Source: Gemmatimonadota bacterium
GTDB lineage: Bacteria; Gemmatimonadota; Gemmatimonadetes; Gemmatimonadales; Gemmatimonadaceae
DNA length: 10,417 nt
Reading direction: 5' to 3'
Assembly (NCBI GenBank): GCA_028287205.1
Contig: JAQBQC010000486.1
Span: 1-10,417, forward strand
A model generated the notes under the pieces. The model ran no database searches, was not told the DNA's origin, and saw only the letters and a program-made list of their open reading frames with translations. This document shows, piece after piece, positions 6,609 to 10,417 of the stretch. Each line of letters starts with the position of its first letter. The stretch's first letter is position 1. Both the position numbers and the translations under genes were made by a program.

Positions 6609-7382
6609 TCAGCTCACCGCCCGCAGCGTCCAGAAATCCGCGGAGAGATCCGTGTTGGTGAAGTACGCGTAGGGCATCGTCCCGTAGCCCTTCTTTCCCC
6701 AGCCCTCTCCCCACGAGTTGCGCACGATGAAGAGCTTCTTCGGATTGTCGTAGCCCACCACGCACATCGCGTGTCCGCCAAGTGTGCGCTCGTCGGCCTG
6801 GGGCATCGGCACCTTCCCCGTGCGCGCCACCGCGGCAGACTCGAACGACTCGTACACGGTGAAGCCGAAGATGAACGGATAGCCATCGGCGACGCACCCG
6901 CGCATCTGCGCTACATCCTGCTCGACGCGCATGTACGTCACGCCGAGATGCTTCTTCGCCTCGGCGTAGCACTCGGGGGTGGGCTTGGCGGCGAACTGGG
7001 AGATCACGTATGGCCACATGGGCTCCGGACAGACGCCCTGATTCGCGAGCGTCTTCATGCCGTCGCGGAGCTGTGCGCCGCTGTCGATATCGACCGTGCG
7101 CTCGATCACGCGCTCGTTGTAGTAGATGAAGAGGCGTGACGGAACGAAGTCCGGCTCCTTCTGCTTGAGCAGCTCGAACTCGAAGGCGCCACCGATCGCG
7201 TTCGAGGTGCACGAACCGAGGGCACCCTGGTCGTAGACGGCTGGCATCTGGGGGCGCAGGTCCACGGCAGGCGGCAGCGCCACGGCGGTGCGCCGCGGCA
7301 CTCGAAACGCGAAGTCGCGCTGGTCGGGGAGATCCGGAACCCATCCGAATCGCTTGATCGTGAGCTTGCGTGGTCTCGCCAT
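6609..7382 (-). CDS. Papain-family (C1) cysteine peptidase, no signal or propeptide
   Basis: A cysteine protease of the papain fold, 257 residues. Seen: oxyanion Gln Q52 and nucleophile C58 in DQGALGSCTSNA, catalytic H204 in GGHAMCVVGYD, and N222 in RNSWGEGWG. The full catalytic set is therefore intact. The N-terminus (KRFGWVPDLPDQRDF, about 11-24) is the short lead seen in bacterial C1A proteins with PDLPD.RD. There is no signal peptide and no inhibitory I29-type propeptide, so it is probably cytosolic or exported by another route, and how it is kept in check is unclear. GGGAG lies seven bases before the ATG. It starts 39 bases after the HAD gene on the same strand, so the two are probably one operon. 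Substrates are unknown. Confidence 0.9.
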   Translation of the reverse strand: MARPRKLTIKRFGWVPDLPDQRDFAFRVPRRTAVALPPAVDLRPQMPAVYDQGALGSCTSNAIGGAFEFELLKQKEPDFVPSRLFIYYNERVIERTVDIDSGAQLRDGMKTLANQGVCPEPMWPYVISQFAAKPTPECYAEAKKHLGVTYMRVEQDVAQMRGCVADGYPFIFGFTVYESFESAAVARTGKVPMPQADERTLGGHAMCVVGYDNPKKLFIVRNSWGEGWGKKGYGTMPYAYFTNTDLSADFWTLRAVS

Positions 7383-7421
7383 TGCTGCTCTCCCAGGGCG
7401 TGAGGCGCTATCGTGCTCAGT

Positions 7422-8177
7422 TCACCGCGGCTGCGCAAGATCGTCGAGCACACCTCGCGCCACCGCGCCCAGCTGGCCGGGATCGTCCACGATGCGCTCC
7501 AGCGGAAGCACGCCCGCGGCGTGGATGGCGTCGCGCGTCATGTCGTTCGTGATCGCGATGCAGCGCATCCCCGCCGCATTCGCCGCGCGTATTCCCGGCA
7601 CCGAGTCCTCCAGCACGAAGCAGTCGCGCGGCTCCGCGCCGAGCTTTTCGGCGATGCGCAGGTAGATCTCGGGGAACGGCTTGGCACGTTGCACGTCCTC
7701 ACGTGTCACGAGCACGTCGACGTCCCCCGTGAGCTCGAGCCGTTCGAGCACCAGCGCGGCGTGCTTCCGGTGCGACATCGTCGCGATCCCAACGGGATAT
7801 CCGTCGCGGCGCGCCTCACGCAGGAGCGCGGTGGACCAGGGATATTCCTGCTCCCGAATCAGCCGCTCGTCCGTGATCATCGCCTCGTAGATTCGCAGTC
7901 GCAGCGCCATGTACGCGTCCAGCGGCGTGGACACTCCGAGGTCGCGCATGCGCCGCTCAGCGTGCGCCTCGAGGCCGAAGCGCGCGAGCAGCGCCGCCGC
8001 GACCTCCTCGCGCGAGTGCCCCACCATGTCGTCGTACGCCACGATGATCTCCTGCGCCGCGATCGAATCGGGGCGCAGCTCCACGGCCGCGCGCGCATAC
8101 GACCGCGCCTTGAGCGCCTCGGTCTGCACGAGCGTTCCGTCGAGGTCGAAGATCGTCGCAATTCTGCGCCCGGTCAT
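7422..8177 (-). CDS. HAD-superfamily hydrolase, beta-phosphoglucomutase/phosphatase-like (subfamily IA)
   Basis: A 251-residue cytosolic enzyme likely to act on a small phosphorylated metabolite, as a phosphatase or sugar-phosphate mutase. Seen: motif I FDLDGT with nucleophile D11 and acid/base D13; an alpha-helical cap at about residues 17-105; motif II IATMS with T133; motif III K166 in RAKPFPEIY; motif IV E190-D191 in LEDSVPGIRAA. The sequence after motif I (LVQTEALK) and the EDS.PGI motif match the PGM/PGP-like subfamily, but the substrate cannot be read from the sequence. No strong ribosome site is visible before the ATG. The neighbour downstream on the same strand is the C1 peptidase, 39 bases on. 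The upstream neighbour is the esterase, separated by about 100 bases and a perfect hairpin. Confidence 0.9.
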   Translation of the reverse strand: MTGRRIATIFDLDGTLVQTEALKARSYARAAVELRPDSIAAQEIIVAYDDMVGHSREEVAAALLARFGLEAHAERRMRDLGVSTPLDAYMALRLRIYEAMITDERLIREQEYPWSTALLREARRDGYPVGIATMSHRKHAALVLERLELTGDVDVLVTREDVQRAKPFPEIYLRIAEKLGAEPRDCFVLEDSVPGIRAANAAGMRCIAITNDMTRDAIHAAGVLPLERIVDDPGQLGAVARGVLDDLAQPR

Positions 8178-8207
8178 GTCAACGAAGTTGCGGGGAGGGG
8201 ATGCACA

Positions 8208-8240
8208 GCGCGACCGGTAGAGAGATTCTACCGGTCGCGC
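8208..8240 (-). terminator. Perfect 14-bp hairpin between the esterase and HAD genes
   Basis: GCGCGACCGGTAGA (8208-8221) and TCTACCGGTCGCGC (8227-8240) are exact inverted copies around the five-base loop GAGAT. On the minus strand it lies about 40 bases after the esterase stop and 30 bases before the HAD start. No T run follows on either strand, so it is a factor-assisted or imperfect terminator, a 3'-end stabiliser, or a protein site. Confidence 0.55.
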
Positions 8241-8281
8241 GTGATTATCTCAGTACTGAAGTATCTCCGACTCGCGCCGGA

Positions 8282-10090
8282 CTAGTACCGCCAGCTCGTC
8301 GTGTCGCCCTTTGCCGTCTTCAGCCAGTGCGCGGTCGCCAGCTTGATGAACCGGCTGTCGTACGTGAGTCGCGACACCGCATTCGGGTTCGCGTGGTCGC
8401 CGCTCCAGCAATGCTCGTCGCGCGCGCCGTAGTCGATCGTCGCATCCGCCGAAGGATTCTTCGCGTTCTTCAGGAAGTCCTCCGCCAGATACACGGCATC
8501 GTTCAGGAAGAAGTTGTCCGAGCGTCCGACGTTGAGCGTGATCTTCCCGCGCAGCTTCGGGCCGAGCGTCGCCCAGTCGCGCTGCATGATGTGCACGAGA
8601 TCGTAGTTGTCGCGCCAGTGCGCGGCGACGGTCGAATCGATCACGCCCGTGCGCTTGTCGAAGATGCGCTTCGGATATCCATCCGCGCCCGCGGGCGAGA
8701 ACACGGCCTCCCAGATGTCCCACTGTCCACCGGAGCGCGACCGCGATCCGAGCACCGCCTCCTTCTGGTTGGACTGCTCCATCGTCACGCGCGTACGGCC
8801 GAAGTAGTCGCGCTCGCCCGGACGCGGCGTCGTGCGCCACGGCCCCGCGCTCACGAACGCATTCCCGTCGTGGTAGATGTCCACCGTCGTGAACGCGCGG
8901 AAATCGATGGGATCGGGGCAGTTCGCCCACGCACCGTTATAGTCCTCGGGATATTTCACCTGAGCGCCCAGCGCTTCCCAGCCGCCGGTGGACCCGCCGT
9001 ACATTGCGCGCGCCCACGCTCCGAGCCCGCGATAGTGTGACTCGACGTAGGGCACCAGCTCGTACGTGATCGCGTCGCCGTACGGGCCGTTGTTCTCCGA
9101 GTTCACGGCGTACGAGTCGTCGTAGAACGGCGTGGGATGCTGTATGGCGAGCAGCAGCACGCGAGGGAAGCCCGGTCCCGTCCACTCCTTGTAGAGCTCG
9201 TACGCCTTCTCCTGCTGCAGCCGCTCGTAGCCGAACTTCGTGCACAGCGAGAGCTCGTGGCCATTCGGGCAGTACACGGTGAGGCTGTCGAGATTGTAGC
9301 GCGGCAGCTTCGCGTCCGGGGGTGCGTCGCGAAAATTCCCGATGTCCGTCTCGAAGTGCCCGTGCGAGATCGCGAGCGGATAGTGCGCATCCGGATGCGT
9401 CTCGAAGCCCTCGGGAAGAATGAGGATCGCGCCGAGGTACACCGGGCGCCCCCAGAATTTCGTCAGGCGATCGCTCTGCATGCGGAAGTGCTTCACGTAC
9501 TTCGTGTCGGGCGGAAGCGGAATCGGCGGGATCGCCTGGTCGAGCACGATGTGGATCGGTGTCGTGCTGGTCGGATCGATGTGCATCTTCACGGGCTTGC
9601 TGTAGAGATTCCCCGGCGCGTCCGGCCACTGCTGTCCCTCGCCGCGATCGCCCGCGGGAAGCTTGACCGTCTTCCCGTCGCCACGGTGGAATGTCTCGTA
9701 CACGTGCAGGAGGCCCTGAACCCAGTAGTCGCCGGTCTTGATCCCCGCGAGCGAATTCACCGGATAGCCGAGCACCGTATCGCTCACGATCGCCTCGGTT
9801 CCCGGCGCGAGCCCGTCGACATCCACGCCGAACACCTGCTGCGACGTCACGGCGTCGGAGATCTGCTGGCGCGGCTCCTTCGAGCTGTCGGTGGAGATGA
9901 GAAGCAGCATCCGTCCATCGAGCGGCTTCGAGCTCTGCGAGGGCGCGAAGGAAATCCCCACGCGCAGCGGGGTAGTCCCGTGCGACTCGGTGGGCGGCGG
10001 CGCAGTGCGCGCGCAGGAGAGTATGGTTGCGGCGGGCAAGATGATGCTCGCGAGGCGGGCTGCTGCGGCCCACCGGGATTGAATCTGCAC
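8282..10090 (-). CDS. Exported alpha/beta-hydrolase (putative esterase, probable lipoprotein)
   Basis: A 602-residue protein likely to hydrolyse an ester or similar bond at the cell envelope. Seen: basic start and hydrophobic segment at about 10-25 ending in ILSC, so C26 may be lipidated, although L at the second lipobox place is unusual. An N-terminal all-beta region covers about 40-200. The hydrolase domain covers about 215-600 with YPLAISHGH, nucleophile elbow GGSTGG (S367) and a late DEHCWSGDH (H560 or H566 as the catalytic His). The elbow and the YxVNSENNGPYGDAI segment (oxyanion and nearby loop) resemble the putative esterase/enterochelin-esterase group, but the substrate is unknown. 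It starts with GTG at 10090, preceded by GGAGA about seven bases upstream. No alternative downstream ATG keeps the signal peptide. It is the second gene after the EAL-domain gene on the same strand, 118 bases apart. Confidence 0.85.
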   Translation of the reverse strand: MQIQSRWAAAARLASIILPAATILSCARTAPPPTESHGTTPLRVGISFAPSQSSKPLDGRMLLLISTDSSKEPRQQISDAVTSQQVFGVDVDGLAPGTEAIVSDTVLGYPVNSLAGIKTGDYWVQGLLHVYETFHRGDGKTVKLPAGDRGEGQQWPDAPGNLYSKPVKMHIDPTSTTPIHIVLDQAIPPIPLPPDTKYVKHFRMQSDRLTKFWGRPVYLGAILILPEGFETHPDAHYPLAISHGHFETDIGNFRDAPPDAKLPRYNLDSLTVYCPNGHELSLCTKFGYERLQQEKAYELYKEWTGPGFPRVLLLAIQHPTPFYDDSYAVNSENNGPYGDAITYELVPYVESHYRGLGAWARAMYGGSTGGWEALGAQVKYPEDYNGAWANCPDPIDFRAFTTVDIYHDGNAFVSAGPWRTTPRPGERDYFGRTRVTMEQSNQKEAVLGSRSRSGGQWDIWEAVFSPAGADGYPKRIFDKRTGVIDSTVAAHWRDNYDLVHIMQRDWATLGPKLRGKITLNVGRSDNFFLNDAVYLAEDFLKNAKNPSADATIDYGARDEHCWSGDHANPNAVSRLTYDSRFIKLATAHWLKTAKGDTTSWRY

Positions 10091-10208
10091 GCGTGTGTCT
10101 CCGAGCTCGAGTACGAAGGCGTCCGGTCGTTGACAACAAGATCGGAGCGAGCCCAGCCTCGTGCAAGGAACCAGTCGTACGCGATCTGTGTGAGCTGACG
10201 GCTGCGTG

Positions 10209-10417
10209 CTACCGCTTCACGGTCGCAACGTGGCGTCCGACCAACGGCGCATATGCATTGCGCAGTGCGAGCTCGATGTCCGCAGGCAGAATCGGCTTGT
10301 CGAAGAAGAAGCCCTGACCCAGCTCACATCCGAGATCCTGGAGGCCGCTGAGCTGTTGCTTCAGCTCGATCCCTTCCGCGATCGTCTGGAGCTGCAGCGT
10401 CTCGCCCAGCGCGATCA
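10209..10417 (-). CDS. C-terminal end of an EAL-domain protein (cyclic-di-GMP phosphodiesterase family), partial
   Basis: The frame enters from the right edge and ends at the TAG at 10209-10211, giving the last 68 residues. Seen: TLQLQTIAEGIE, the conserved EAL motif with E14 of this fragment, and LGCELGQGFFFDKP with Q34, both classic late motifs of EAL domains that hydrolyse cyclic-di-GMP. A short tail (RHVATVKR) follows. The start, any GGDEF or sensor domain, and the catalytic EAL motif itself lie outside the window, so activity cannot be judged. Cyclic-di-GMP commonly controls motility, but distance and the intervening genes give no direct link to the flagellar block. Confidence 0.88.
   Translation of the reverse strand, partial: IALGETLQLQTIAEGIELKQQLSGLQDLGCELGQGFFFDKPILPADIELALRNAYAPLVGRHVATVKR

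Noticed and set aside
7679..7692. TTGGCACGTTGCAC, resembling a sigma-54 promoter
   Set aside because: The GG and GC elements are too close together for sigma-54 (which needs ten bases between them), and it lies inside the HAD gene.
9137..10198. 353-residue plus-strand frame opposite the esterase
   Set aside because: Shadow of the esterase, whose catalytic motifs and signal peptide are clear on the minus strand.

Overview
The window is high-GC bacterial DNA, densely packed, with genes on both strands and no sign of mobile DNA, tRNA, rRNA or CRISPR. Protein style (PAS/hybrid kinase, NtrC-type regulator, a carboxypeptidase Q-like M28 peptidase, a lipoprotein esterase) suggests a free-living Gram-negative bacterium. 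My impression is Gemmatimonadota, but that is inference from protein flavour and not a database result.

The left half (1-5100) is a motility-type regulatory block. It holds a hybrid sensor histidine kinase (57-1634, +), a 65-residue FlgM-like anti-sigma factor on the opposite strand (1631-1828, -), an NtrC-family sigma-54 activator with an intact GAFTGA loop (1961-3409, +), a strong hairpin terminator (3553-3585), a FliA/sigma-28 gene (3679-4434, +), and a small histidine-kinase-like protein that keeps the His box but not a recognisable ATPase domain (4438-5100, -). The most informative signal is upstream of the small anti-sigma gene. On the minus strand, TAAA, exactly 15 bases, then ACCGATAT closely matches the sigma-28 promoter consensus, and it sits just before a GGAGGA ribosome site and the ATG. 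This fits the known FliA/FlgM loop, in which the sigma factor drives expression of its own inhibitor. The kinase and activator could provide the sigma-54 tier above it. No structural flagellar genes are in the window.

The right half (5220-10417) is metabolic and peptidase content. It holds an exported M28 metallopeptidase (5220-6596, +), a papain-fold C1 peptidase without signal or propeptide (6609-7382, -), a HAD phosphatase/phosphomutase-like enzyme just upstream of it (7422-8177, -), a large exported alpha/beta-hydrolase esterase, probably a lipoprotein (8282-10090, -, GTG start), and the C-terminal end of an EAL-domain (cyclic-di-GMP phosphodiesterase family) protein cut by the window edge (10209-10417, -). 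A perfect 14-bp inverted repeat separates the esterase from the HAD gene.

There is no gene-free stretch above 300 bases. The longest gap (3410-3678) holds the terminator and the short leader of the sigma-28 gene.
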